This document shows positions 9,599-21,051 of a stretch of DNA of 61,881 nt, piece by piece. How positions within the stretch are numbered: the stretch's first letter is position 1; each line of letters opens with the position of its first letter. The notes beneath the pieces are model-generated. The model worked only from the letters and a program-made list of their open reading frames with translations, was not told the origin of the DNA and ran no database searches. Source of the stretch: Planctomycetota bacterium (GTDB lineage: Bacteria > Planctomycetota > UBA8108 > UBA1146); contig JAAZXB010000015.1 in NCBI GenBank assembly GCA_014240375.1, positions 10,709 to 72,589 of the forward strand, read 5' to 3'. Made by a program: the position numbers and the translations under genes.

Positions 9599-11274
9599 TG
9601 GAGCACCTCTTCTTGTTCTTCAATCTCATACTGGTAACCCTGCTCCATCAGAAAACGCTGCCTACGCAGGGCGAAATCCTGATCCCGGGAGTCTCGGGTC
9701 ACGAGTGAGTAAAATGTGGCCTCACGGCCATCGGATTTGGGACGGAGCACTCGGCCGAGACGCTGGGCCTCTTCCTGTCTTGATCCATAGGTGCCAGAGA
9801 TTTGAACCGCCACCGATGCATCGGGCAAGTCGACCGCAAAATTCCCCACCTTGCTGACGATCAGAACAGGAACCTCTCCGCACCGGAAAGCAGTGTAAAG
9901 CCGCTCTCGTTCATCTTGTGGGGTATGTCCAGTGATCAAAGGCGCGCCGATCGAACGAGAGACTTCTTTCAGTTGACGCAGGTACTGCCCGATCACCAGG
10001 ATCCGATCTCCTTCATGCCGTTTCAGAATTCCATGAAGGCGTCTCAACTTCATCGGGTTTTCGGAGGAGATGCGGAATCGGTGGCGTCGATCCGCTGACA
10101 GATACGAATCTCGCTCTTCCAGGGGTAGATCGAGGCGCACCTCGACGCAGCGAACCTTGGCGATGAAGCCCTCCTGCTCGAGGTCTCGCCATGGCATGTC
10201 GTAGATCCTCGGCCCGATCAAAGTGAACACTTCATCCTCACGGCCATCCTCGCGCACCAGTGTCGCAGTCAGACCCAGACGCCTGCGCGCCTGAATTTCC
10301 GCCGTGAATCGAAACACCGGAGCCGGCAGCATGTGGACCTCATCGTAGATGATCAGCCCCCAGTCATTACTGGAGAAGAGATCGAGATGGGTGAACTCGT
10401 CCGTCTTTGATTTTCTATGTGCGGTAATTTGGTAAGTCGCAACGGTGATCGGCGCGATGTCTTTCCTCGCCCCGGAATACTCTGCTACATCATCTTCCCC
10501 TAGATTGGTCCAGCGGATGATCTCCTTGCGCCACTGCCTGACGCTGGTGATGTTCGGAGCCAGGATCAGAGTCTGGCATTTGATCTTCTCGATGAGGCCG
10601 ATACCGACCATCGTTTTTCCCGCACCGCAGGGCAGCACCACTACTCCTGATCCGCCGCCGCCGCCTTGTGAGGAAAAGAAGGCGTCCACCGACTCCACCT
10701 GGTAATTGCGGAGCGAGAAGTCGGAAGCCTCGTCAAACTTGACATCTACAGATGCGCCCGACTTGAAGCCCGCTCGATCGGCCACCGGGAATCCGTTACG
10801 GATCATTGCGACCTTCAACGCGCCTCGCTGGATCGGGTCGATGATGTAGGCATTGCCCTCGATCGGCTCGACGAGGATCTTTGCCAGAGAAGGTCTCTGA
10901 CACAGCGCGGTCAGATGGTCGTCCTTTGCATCCCGAGGGCGCAGAATCAGATCGTTGCTCTCTTCTCCGCGCACCAATTCAAAACGACCGAAACTCTCGA
11001 GCGCTTTGTCGATGACATCGATGAGCGCCTTCGGAACCGGGTAACGAGCGTTATCTGTGAGTAAATCGACAATTCGCTCACGACTCCAGCCCGACTGCGC
11101 GGCATTCCACAGTGAGATGGGGGTGATCCGGTACTCGTGAAAGTACTCGGGGCTCTTCTCCAGATGGGCGAAGGCCGCTAATTCGTGTCGGAGCCTCTGC
11201 GCTGAGGGATGATGGACCTCCAGGAGCAGGGTTCCATCGCTCTGTACGATGAGCGATTTGGGTTCAGTAGTCAT
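9595..11274 (-). CDS. XPB/Rad25-type DEAH helicase (superfamily 2)
   Basis: 559 residues. Helicase motifs in order: LRNYQVESVDAFF (Q-like), VVLPCGAGKTMVGIGL (Walker A), TLILAPNITSVRQWRKEI (motif Ia), GLIIYDEVHMLPAPVFR (DEVH box), RRLGLTATLVREDGREDE (motif III plus the RED motif typical of XPB), VSKVGNFAVDLPDA (motif V) and EEAQRLGRVLRPKSDGREA (motif VI). An N-terminal domain of about 190 residues precedes the core, as in other XPB homologues. XPB unwinds or translocates on double-stranded DNA; bacterial copies are linked to DNA repair, but their role is poorly defined. It is the first gene of the three-gene operon and has no strong ribosome site before its ATG. Confidence 0.92.
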   Translation of the reverse strand: MTTEPKSLIVQSDGTLLLEVHHPSAQRLRHELAAFAHLEKSPEYFHEYRITPISLWNAAQSGWSRERIVDLLTDNARYPVPKALIDVIDKALESFGRFELVRGEESNDLILRPRDAKDDHLTALCQRPSLAKILVEPIEGNAYIIDPIQRGALKVAMIRNGFPVADRAGFKSGASVDVKFDEASDFSLRNYQVESVDAFFSSQGGGGGSGVVVLPCGAGKTMVGIGLIEKIKCQTLILAPNITSVRQWRKEIIRWTNLGEDDVAEYSGARKDIAPITVATYQITAHRKSKTDEFTHLDLFSSNDWGLIIYDEVHMLPAPVFRFTAEIQARRRLGLTATLVREDGREDEVFTLIGPRIYDMPWRDLEQEGFIAKVRCVEVRLDLPLEERDSYLSADRRHRFRISSENPMKLRRLHGILKRHEGDRILVIGQYLRQLKEVSRSIGAPLITGHTPQDERERLYTAFRCGEVPVLIVSKVGNFAVDLPDASVAVQISGTYGSRQEEAQRLGRVLRPKSDGREATFYSLVTRDSRDQDFALRRQRFLMEQGYQYEIEEQEEVLQ

Positions 11275-11752
11275 TTTCAGCCGTCGAAAGGACTGATCTT
11301 CGGCCTGACAGGCCGGCGCAGCGAGTTGACTCCTTGGTCCACCCTGCCGCAGCTCTCGAAATCCCCGACGATTCTCCTTGTGATTTATCGGTAGCGACCC
11401 ATCCGGGTCAGCAAACCTGTATGGATTTCCCCGGCACCAGTGATCCAGAACTCAGGATTTCCCGTTCCTGTGTCCAGAACACCCAGCACTTCGGAGGACA
11501 GTACCCGTGCACCGCTATAGACCCCGACTTCCCCAGTATCCCCTTTTCCCCGAATCGGCGTCGCGCAAGTTGTGAGAAGTACCATGCACCACAATGTTTG
11601 AACGCGTCACAACCCGGATCGGTTCCTCTTCCTTACTCCTTCAATCTGCGACTCAACGCAGGGAGCATTAGAATGACCCCGAAACGGATGGGACAATTAA
11701 GAATGATATGCCATGAACTAGAACAAGAATCTACCACCCACTTCGGAGTTGT
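11275..11752. other. Intergenic region between XPB operon and gyrA, with possible FG-GAP remnant
   Basis: This 478-base gap lies downstream of gyrA and upstream of the leftward XPB operon, so it should hold the XPB promoter and perhaps a gyrA terminator, but I see no clear hairpin with a T-run. A short minus-strand frame (11385-11594) reads GEVGVYSGARVLSSEVLGVL then WITGAGEIHTGLLTRMG, which resembles one FG-GAP repeat (VYSGADG... VAGAGDVNGDG). It has only a TTG start and an upstream in-frame TGA, so it is at most a decayed fragment. Confidence 0.35.
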
Positions 11753-14203
11753 TTATTCCTGTACCTGCTCAAATTCCGGATCATCTGCGGCAGACTCGAC
11801 CAATTCCATGCCGATCACCCGGTCTTCCTTCTTCACCTTGATCAATCGGACACCCTGGGTATTGCGTCCAATCGGTCGCACATCGGCCAGTGAGATCCTC
11901 ACCAGCATGCCAGCGGAAGTCATCAGCATGGCGTCGCAGTCTCCAGATAAGGCCTTTGCCGAGACCACGGCTCCATTTCTCTTGGTGGTACGAATATCGA
12001 TCAAACCCTTGCCACCACGCTTTTGCATCCTGTATTCACTGAATAAAGTTTTCTTGCCGAATCCATGTTCGCACACCGTCAACAATGCACCGTCATCCTC
12101 GACAACGGTCATCGATACCACCTGGTCATCTTTGCCGAGTGAAATCCCGTTCACACCTGCAGCATCTCTTCCCATCGGGCGAGCGTCCTTTTCGGTGAAA
12201 CGGATCGACATTCCCGACGCCGTCGAAAGCACCACCTCATCCTCACCAGATGTGATGGCCACACCGATCAGTTGATCCTCATCATTGATCTTGATGGCTT
12301 TGATACCAGTTTTCTTGGGGCGTGAGTAGGCTACCAGCGGTGTCTTCTTGACCTTGCCAAGCCGTGTCGCAAACAGCAGTTGCCGATCGTCGAATTCTGC
12401 CACCCGAATCATTCGGAGAATCTTCTCTTCCTTCTCGAGCTGTAGTAGATGTACCACCGGTTTTCCCTTGGCGGTCCTGGTCATGTCGGGAAGCTGGTAG
12501 ACCTTGAGCCAGTAGACCTTCCCTCGATCGGAGAACAACAGCAGCGTGTCGTGGGTTCCAGCCACGAACAGGTTCTTGACGAAATCATCTTCGCGGACAG
12601 AACCACCAGAGACTCCCCTTCCACCCCGTCCTTGCGAGCGGTAGTTGGTCAACGGCGTCCTCTTGACGTAGCCCTGATGGGTCAAGGTCACGACCACATC
12701 CTCTTCCGTGATGAGGTCGGCGTAATTGATCTCTTCTGCAGCTTCCTCGAACCTCGTCCGACGAGCGTCCTTGAAGCGATCTCTCAGATCGTGAATGTCT
12801 TCACGAATGAGTTCTCGAACCACGGAATCGTCGGTCAGTACCGTTCTATGGTAGTTAATCTCCTCACGAGTATCGGTCAGGTCGCCTTGAAGTTTCTCCC
12901 TCTCGAGGCCTGTCAGGCGGCGCAACTGCATCCGCAAGATGGCATCGGACTGAATTCTCGTCAGTCCAAACTCGGCCATCATTGCATCCCTGGCATCATC
13001 CTCGCTGTGTTTCGAGCGGATCAGTTCGATGATTCGATCGATGTTGTCGGTAGCGATGATCAGCCCGTCGAGGATGTGTGCCTTGCGTTCCGCCTTCGCC
13101 AACAGGTGGCGAGATCGACGCCGGATCACAACCCCGCGATGATCGCGGTATGCGTGAAGCAGTTGAAGCAGCGTCAAGGTTCTGGGTCTACCGTTGACCA
13201 GCGCGATCTGCTGGATTCCAAAGGTGGTCTGCAATTGCGTATGCTTGAAGAGTTGATTGAGGATGACCTGAGCGTTTTCATCCTTCTTCAGTTCGACCAC
13301 AAGTCGAATCCCGGTACGATCCGATTCATCGCGAATATCGGAAACCCCGGTGACTCGCCCATCTTTCACCAACCCGGCGATATCTCCGGCCAATTTGGCC
13401 TTTGACACCTGATAGGGAATCTCGGTGATGATGATGGCTTCCTTCTGTTTGGTCACATCCTCGAAGTGGGTCTTGGCCCGGAGCGTGAGAAGTCCACGTC
13501 CCTTGCTGTATGCATCGAGAATCCCTCTACGGCCGCAGACCACTCCGCCAGTCGGGAAATCAGGGCCTTCGATGACCTGCATCAACTCGCCCAATTGCAC
13601 ATCCGGGTTGTCGAGCACCATCAACAGCGCGGAGCACACTTCTTGCAGATTGTGCGGGGCAAAATTGGTCGACATCCCCACAGCAATCCCTGAACCGCCG
13701 TTGACCAGCAAGTTGGGAAACTTACCAGGGAGTACCGTCGGCTCGTCGCGGGTGTCGTCGTAGTTCCGGGTGAAATCGACGGTCTCCTTGTCGATGTCTG
13801 CGAGCATCTCGGTCGAAGCTTCGGTCATACGAGCTTCCGTATACCTCATCGCAGCCGGTGGATCCCCATCGATGGAACCGAAATTTCCCTGCCCATCAAC
13901 CATCGTCTGGCGCATGTTGAAAGGTTGCGCCATACGAACGAGGGTCGGGTAAATCACCGACTCGCCATGGGGGTGGTAGTTACCAGATGTATCACCGGCG
14001 ACCTTTGCGCACTTGCGGTGCTTGGACCGAGGTCCCAGGTTGAGGTCATTCATCGCAACGAGGATTCTTCGCTGAGATGGCTTGAGGCCATCTCTGACAT
14101 CCGGGAGTGCGCGTTGGATGATCACGCTCATCGCGTAGGTGAGGTATGAACTCTTCATCTCTTCTTCGAGTGAAAGGTTCTGAATCCTTGGCTGGTCAGT
14201 CAT
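11753..14203 (-). CDS. gyrA: DNA gyrase subunit A
   Basis: 816 residues, in the usual length range. The catalytic tyrosine lies in AAMRYTEARM (about 122), the winged-helix signature is YHPHGESVIYPTLVRMAQPF, and the C-terminal beta-pinwheel has the GyrA box QGRGGRGV near 530, which distinguishes it from ParC. GyrA breaks and reseals DNA as A2B2 with GyrB to introduce negative supercoils. At the quinolone-contact position equivalent to E. coli D87 there is a proline; S83 is kept. The ATG has AGGAG about nine bases upstream. It closes the leftward block that begins at dnaN, but two pantothenate genes separate it from gyrB. Confidence 0.97.
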   Translation of the reverse strand: MTDQPRIQNLSLEEEMKSSYLTYAMSVIIQRALPDVRDGLKPSQRRILVAMNDLNLGPRSKHRKCAKVAGDTSGNYHPHGESVIYPTLVRMAQPFNMRQTMVDGQGNFGSIDGDPPAAMRYTEARMTEASTEMLADIDKETVDFTRNYDDTRDEPTVLPGKFPNLLVNGGSGIAVGMSTNFAPHNLQEVCSALLMVLDNPDVQLGELMQVIEGPDFPTGGVVCGRRGILDAYSKGRGLLTLRAKTHFEDVTKQKEAIIITEIPYQVSKAKLAGDIAGLVKDGRVTGVSDIRDESDRTGIRLVVELKKDENAQVILNQLFKHTQLQTTFGIQQIALVNGRPRTLTLLQLLHAYRDHRGVVIRRRSRHLLAKAERKAHILDGLIIATDNIDRIIELIRSKHSEDDARDAMMAEFGLTRIQSDAILRMQLRRLTGLEREKLQGDLTDTREEINYHRTVLTDDSVVRELIREDIHDLRDRFKDARRTRFEEAAEEINYADLITEEDVVVTLTHQGYVKRTPLTNYRSQGRGGRGVSGGSVREDDFVKNLFVAGTHDTLLLFSDRGKVYWLKVYQLPDMTRTAKGKPVVHLLQLEKEEKILRMIRVAEFDDRQLLFATRLGKVKKTPLVAYSRPKKTGIKAIKINDEDQLIGVAITSGEDEVVLSTASGMSIRFTEKDARPMGRDAAGVNGISLGKDDQVVSMTVVEDDGALLTVCEHGFGKKTLFSEYRMQKRGGKGLIDIRTTKRNGAVVSAKALSGDCDAMLMTSAGMLVRISLADVRPIGRNTQGVRLIKVKKEDRVIGMELVESAADDPEFEQVQE

Positions 14204-14267
14204 CGTTTTCAGTCTCCTGATCGGGCGGCGCGACTGCGCCTATCTGGTTCCTACTCGCTTGTGAATT

Positions 14268-15335
14268 TCAGCTCGCCACACTGGCGACTTCAGCATCCTG
14301 TACCAGCTTCGCCAGCAGGCGATTGGCCGGGGTGTCGATGCCAGATCGTTCCGCAATGCGCGTCACCGCACCACAGATCCAGTCCATCTCGGTCTGTTGA
14401 CCCCGCTCGAGGTCCTGAAGAGTCGAACAACGATTGGTTGCAGTATCCCGGCACAGATCTCGAAGCAACTGTTCAGGATCGCTCTCCGACAGATCCACTC
14501 CGGCGACCTTCGCCACCTCGATCACCTCTTTTGCAGCCTCGATCGAGAGCGCAAATGAACGACTCTCTGGCAGCATGCCATTTTCCTGGCCAAGCAGTGC
14601 GCACACTGGATTCAAGCCGGCATTGAGCATCGCTTTCTTCCAGATCAGCGCGGTGCCCGCCTCCACTGCCTGGCTTCGAATCCCCGCCTCCTGCAGCAGC
14701 CCTGCCAATACTTGCGCCTCGGCAAAGGAGGCTGGAGTCGGGCTCTCGATGGGATTCTCGCAGAGGTTCTCGCAGGGATTCTCGATGGAGATCGGGCCGA
14801 CCTGTACCCGCCCGCCTCTTCCGCGTTCTTCGACGACGCCTCTCTCATCTGGGCACAATCCGTAGGTCACAGACGCCATCAGACTTCGGGTCATTCCTGC
14901 TTCAGCCAACGACTCGGCATGGCCCAGTCCATTCGACATCAATACGGCGATGCCTCCCGGGGAGAGTAGATGGGAACATTCCAGCGTTGCATCGCTCAGG
15001 TCCTTCGCCTTGATGCAGAAGAACACCCACTGAAAACTTCCCGCAGGTAACGCCGCTGCTGAAGCAGACTCGACGTCCCGATGAAAAACTTGCCCGATCC
15101 GATTCACCGTACATGGCAACTGCTGGGCAACAGATCCTGGCCGGGTCACCAGCGTCACCGCATGCCCACTGGCCTGCACACTCGCCGCCAACCAGCGTCC
15201 CAGGGATCCCGCTCCGACCACCGCCAAGTTCAAGACAGGCCGCCCCTTCAGGGGCGCAACCAAATCTGGTTCTCGATCGTGGGAGAGGTAAGGCTCAGCC
15301 ACTCGTCTGTCTTTCTTGTTCAGGCTCGAGGTCAT
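14268..15335 (-). CDS. panE: Ketopantoate reductase (ApbA/PanE family)
   Basis: About 355 residues. The Rossmann motif is LNLAVVGAGSLGRWLAASVQ, CIKAKD marks the next strand, and the C-terminal domain has the conserved catalytic Lys region ALIWKKAMLNAGLNPVCALL plus EMDWICGAV, both diagnostic for ketopantoate reductases. The enzyme reduces 2-dehydropantoate with NADPH to pantoate in coenzyme A synthesis. It overlaps the end of panB, whose product supplies its substrate. ATG 15335 is chosen; a GTG at 15302, overlapping the panB stop region, is a shorter alternative. An in-frame 12-bp repeat (14740-14787) inserts a low-complexity SIENPCENLCENPIES stretch mid-protein. Confidence 0.88.
   Translation of the reverse strand: MTSSLNKKDRRVAEPYLSHDREPDLVAPLKGRPVLNLAVVGAGSLGRWLAASVQASGHAVTLVTRPGSVAQQLPCTVNRIGQVFHRDVESASAAALPAGSFQWVFFCIKAKDLSDATLECSHLLSPGGIAVLMSNGLGHAESLAEAGMTRSLMASVTYGLCPDERGVVEERGRGGRVQVGPISIENPCENLCENPIESPTPASFAEAQVLAGLLQEAGIRSQAVEAGTALIWKKAMLNAGLNPVCALLGQENGMLPESRSFALSIEAAKEVIEVAKVAGVDLSESDPEQLLRDLCRDTATNRCSTLQDLERGQQTEMDWICGAVTRIAERSGIDTPANRLLAKLVQDAEVASVAS
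14740..14787. repeat. 12-bp tandem repeat inside panE
   Basis: Four imperfect 12-bp units lie head to tail: GGGCTCTCGATG, GGATTCTCGCAG, AGGTTCTCGCAG and GGATTCTCGATG. Being a multiple of three, they keep the panE frame and encode four-residue repeats of the [IC]-E-[NS]-[PL] type on the minus strand. They sit in a surface loop between the Rossmann and helical domains (inference from position). Confidence 0.75.
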
Positions 15336-16185
15336 CCGGCAAAACTTCGACAGCGGAATTCTCGACTGGCGTGCTTGCCTGTGAATCTCCAAACGATTCG
15401 GATTCCGACGGGAAATCGCCCTGTGCCACATCTTGCTGAAAGGATCGAACCGCCTCGATCATCGTTTCCTCGACCCGGGCATAGCGCCGCACAAACCGCG
15501 GTTTGAAGTCCCCAGACCATCCCACCAGGTCGTGATAGACCAGCACCTGTGCATCCACATCTGGCCCCGCTCCGATTCCGATGATCGGTACGGTAGCCGC
15601 ACGGGTGATGGCCGCGGCAAGTTCCACAGGGACACATTCGAGAACGATGGCGAAAGCCCCGGCCTCTTCCAGCGCACGGGCATCTTCAGAGATTCTCAGT
15701 GCATCTTGAGGATCACCGCCCTGCACCCTGTAGCCACCCAGTTGTGTAGCATTCTGTGGGGTGAGGCCGAGATGTCCCATCACCGGGATCCCCGCCTCGA
15801 CGATTCGCCGGACGGTGGAAGCCCGCGGGCCACCCCCTTCCAGCTTGACTGCATCAGCCCCGCCCTCCTGGATCAGTCGGCCGGCATTTCGCACCGCTTC
15901 TTCATCGCTGATCTGTGCGGCGAGAAATGGCATATCTCCCACCACAAAGAGATCCGGTGCGCCACGACGGACCGCAGCGGTATGCCTTACCATGTCATCC
16001 ATCGTGACAGGAACAGTACTTCCATGGCCAAGGATGACATTTCCTAACGAATCGCCCACCAGCACCACAGGAACTTCCGCTGCCGCAAGAACGCGCGCAG
16101 AGGGAGCATCGTAGGAGGTCAGGCAGACCCACCGGCGGGACTCCTGCTTCCAGCGCTTTAAATCCTGTATGGCGATTCGACTCAT
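15295..16185 (-). CDS. panB: 3-methyl-2-oxobutanoate hydroxymethyltransferase
   Basis: 296 residues. PanB landmarks run through the sequence: VCLTSYDAPSARVLAAAEV, VLVGDSLGNVILGH with the metal-binding Asp, DMPFLAAQISDEEAVRNAG, DAVKLEGG, PVMGHLGLTPQ and IGIGAGPDVDAQVLVYHDL. The enzyme adds a hydroxymethyl group from methylene-tetrahydrofolate to ketoisovalerate, the first step to pantothenate. The C-terminal ~35 residues are an acidic extension that is not conserved. The ATG follows GGAGAAACACG, a good ribosome site. It sits 20 bases after gyrB and overlaps panE, so pantothenate synthesis is embedded in the gyrase transcription unit. Confidence 0.95.
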   Translation of the reverse strand: MSRIAIQDLKRWKQESRRWVCLTSYDAPSARVLAAAEVPVVLVGDSLGNVILGHGSTVPVTMDDMVRHTAAVRRGAPDLFVVGDMPFLAAQISDEEAVRNAGRLIQEGGADAVKLEGGGPRASTVRRIVEAGIPVMGHLGLTPQNATQLGGYRVQGGDPQDALRISEDARALEEAGAFAIVLECVPVELAAAITRAATVPIIGIGAGPDVDAQVLVYHDLVGWSGDFKPRFVRRYARVEETMIEAVRSFQQDVAQGDFPSESESFGDSQASTPVENSAVEVLPDDLEPEQERQTSG

Positions 16186-16205
16186 CGTGTTTCTCCGGCT
16201 CTCCG

Positions 16206-19062
<2,857 letters not shown>

Positions 19063-19066
<4 letters not shown>

Positions 19067-20208
19067 GCTTCTTGCATCTCGTTCACCACGAGAGGCATCA
19101 CGATATGGCGATAACTATTTTCGCCATCCGGGATACTGAACAGTCCGGCAGTTTTCCCATCTCTGAGCCCACAGCGGATCTGGCTGCTGTCGATCTTGTT
19201 GAGCAGTTCAATCAAGTATTCAGGGTTGAAGTGAATCGCAAATCCATCATCTTCCCCTTCCACTCTCTCGACAGAGAACTCAACTTTTGATTCTCCAACA
19301 TTACTGGCAGAACTGGTGAGCACTGCTGTGCCCTCTCCGAATTGAAAACGTACCGAGTTGACCTCTTTGGTGGTCATCAATCGCGTTTGTCGAAGAGCCA
19401 CCAGGAGTTCATCTGTTTTGATGTCATAGACGTTTTCAAGGTCAGTAGGAATTGCTCGCTCGTATTCTGGGAACTTTCCCTCCACGAGACGACAGGTCAG
19501 TGAAATCTGGTCGGAAACATAAGTCACCTCGTTTTTGTCGAGGTGAACCACCACTTCCTCTTCAGTTTCCGAAGAAAGAATCTTGGCCAACAGATCTACC
19601 CCTTTGAGAGGAAGGATGTACTGACCTTCTGGAATTCCATCTTCCCCTCCAGCGCAAATGGAAATAGCCCCAACAGCCATCCGTTTTCCATCCGTACTGA
19701 CCACTTTTAATTCTTCTCCATGCCCATCGAACAACACGCTATGCATGTTGAATCGCGTGGCATCCTTTGCCGCAGCAACACTGACCCTGCTCAACGTTTG
19801 CAAGAGTTTCACACGATCGACGCGAAGCGAAGGTCCAGCGGGGTTGAACTCGATACTGGGATACTCTTCGAGAGGACCGGTAGGAAGTTTGAAGTGAGCA
19901 TTGCCGTTGTGAATACACGCTTGACCTGCGGCATCGACTTCAAAACTGATTTCAGGGTTATGGGATTCTCGTAACACTTTCAGCAACCTTGCGCAGGGAA
20001 TCAAACACGCGCCTTCTTGCTCCACCATCACTTCATCGATCTGAGCTCGAAGACCTACTTCAAGATCAGTTCCTTCGACCTGGAGACCATCTCGGGTGGC
20101 CGAGATCTTTGCCTGCTGAAGCACTGGCCTGGTTGGATTTCCCGGAACTACGCCCGACACCAAAGAAACCGCTTCGAGTAATTCACGAGCTTGGCACTGG
20201 ATCTTCAT
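19063..20208 (-). CDS. dnaN: DNA polymerase III sliding clamp (beta subunit)
   Basis: 381 residues in three clamp domains. Recognisable segments are MKIQCQARELLEAVSLVSGV at the start, LLKVLRESHNPEISFEV, the mid-domain RMAVGAISI, and GEDDGFAIHFNPEYLIELLN plus the terminal SYRHIVMPLVV, where the hydrophobic pocket residues of the third domain lie. The clamp encircles DNA and tethers the polymerase and other replication and repair proteins. The ATG has a strong ribosome site (GAGGAGGAACG). It is the first gene of the dnaN-dciA-gyrB unit, which starts next to the proposed origin. Confidence 0.96.
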
Positions 20209-21051
20209 CGTTCCTCCTCTGCTATAAATCGCACTGTTTCACTGCCACTACAGAACAGATATGCCGACTCTCTGGGCCTGTATTCGAGAGAACCTCTCCG
20301 GCACGATCCTGAGAGGCATCTGGGCCTTTCTCGGGATACTCACTGCTCACTCAGAAGGGTTCCTGATGCCCGGAAACTGGGGTGGTTTTCATCGTTAAAG
20401 AAAGGCCCCTGTGATGGAGCGGTATTCTAGGTTGTAGAGGGGTCTCAGGCAATCTGAAAGAGGTTCAAATTCGTATCCGTAACCAGAAATTAGTAAAGGA
20501 TTTAGGATCGCTCTAGCGGACCGAGAAGAGGCTTCTCGGAGGGGCGGCATGAGGTTCTAGATGATGGATGAATTAGATCAATTCGTAGTCTTGCATCATA
20601 GGGGCTGGAAGAAGTGTGGAAAACCTCATCCTCGAACTACACAAGTTCCTTATTTGTATCCACTTATGGGAAAATTCTCAGCCACGATGGCTGTGGATAA
20701 GGTGAAAGTCGATGGGGAACAACAGGAACCCCCTCAAGAGGTTCTCCAGAGGGGCCGGTGGAAGCGCGGCTGCACTCTTCCCTGGGTCCACCGATGGGGA
20801 GCAGGTTTCCCACGATCTCGGCGGTAACTTGTCCACCACATCCCGACAGTGCTTGCCGTCGATGGCGACCTCTTGGGCGTGCCCGTTCACTCGATTTTCT
20901 CGGTTTCTCCGGCACCTCAAAGTGTCGATTTAGCGGTGCCCCGAGGGGGTGGAGAGACGGTCTGTTTTCGTGCTGAATCCAGCAGGAGACAAGTTCGCTG
21001 GCGAGAAGAGGGGTCGGGGAAAATGACGAGGCGGGAATAGATCGGCGAGTT
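20209..21051. other. Probable replication origin (oriC) between dnaA and dnaN
   Basis: This 843-base gap between the leftward dnaA and dnaN genes contains no plausible gene. A perfect DnaA box, TGTGGATAA, lies at 20692-20700. Near matches are TGTGGAAAA (20615-20623), GTATCCACT (20656-20664) and TTGTCCACC (20829-20837). The stretch around 20440-20600 is clearly richer in A and T than its surroundings and could be the unwinding element. Genes to the left mostly run left and the housekeeping genes to the right mostly run right, as expected if forks leave from here. The dnaN promoter should also lie near 20210-20300. That it is oriC is inference from these features. Confidence 0.65.

Noticed and set aside
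11334..12275. Plus-strand frame of 313 codons
   Set aside because: It covers the gap and the 3' end of gyrA on the opposite strand; no family similarity, serine/proline-rich shadow composition.
12449..13405. Plus-strand frame of 318 codons
   Set aside because: Lies wholly antisense to conserved gyrA sequence.
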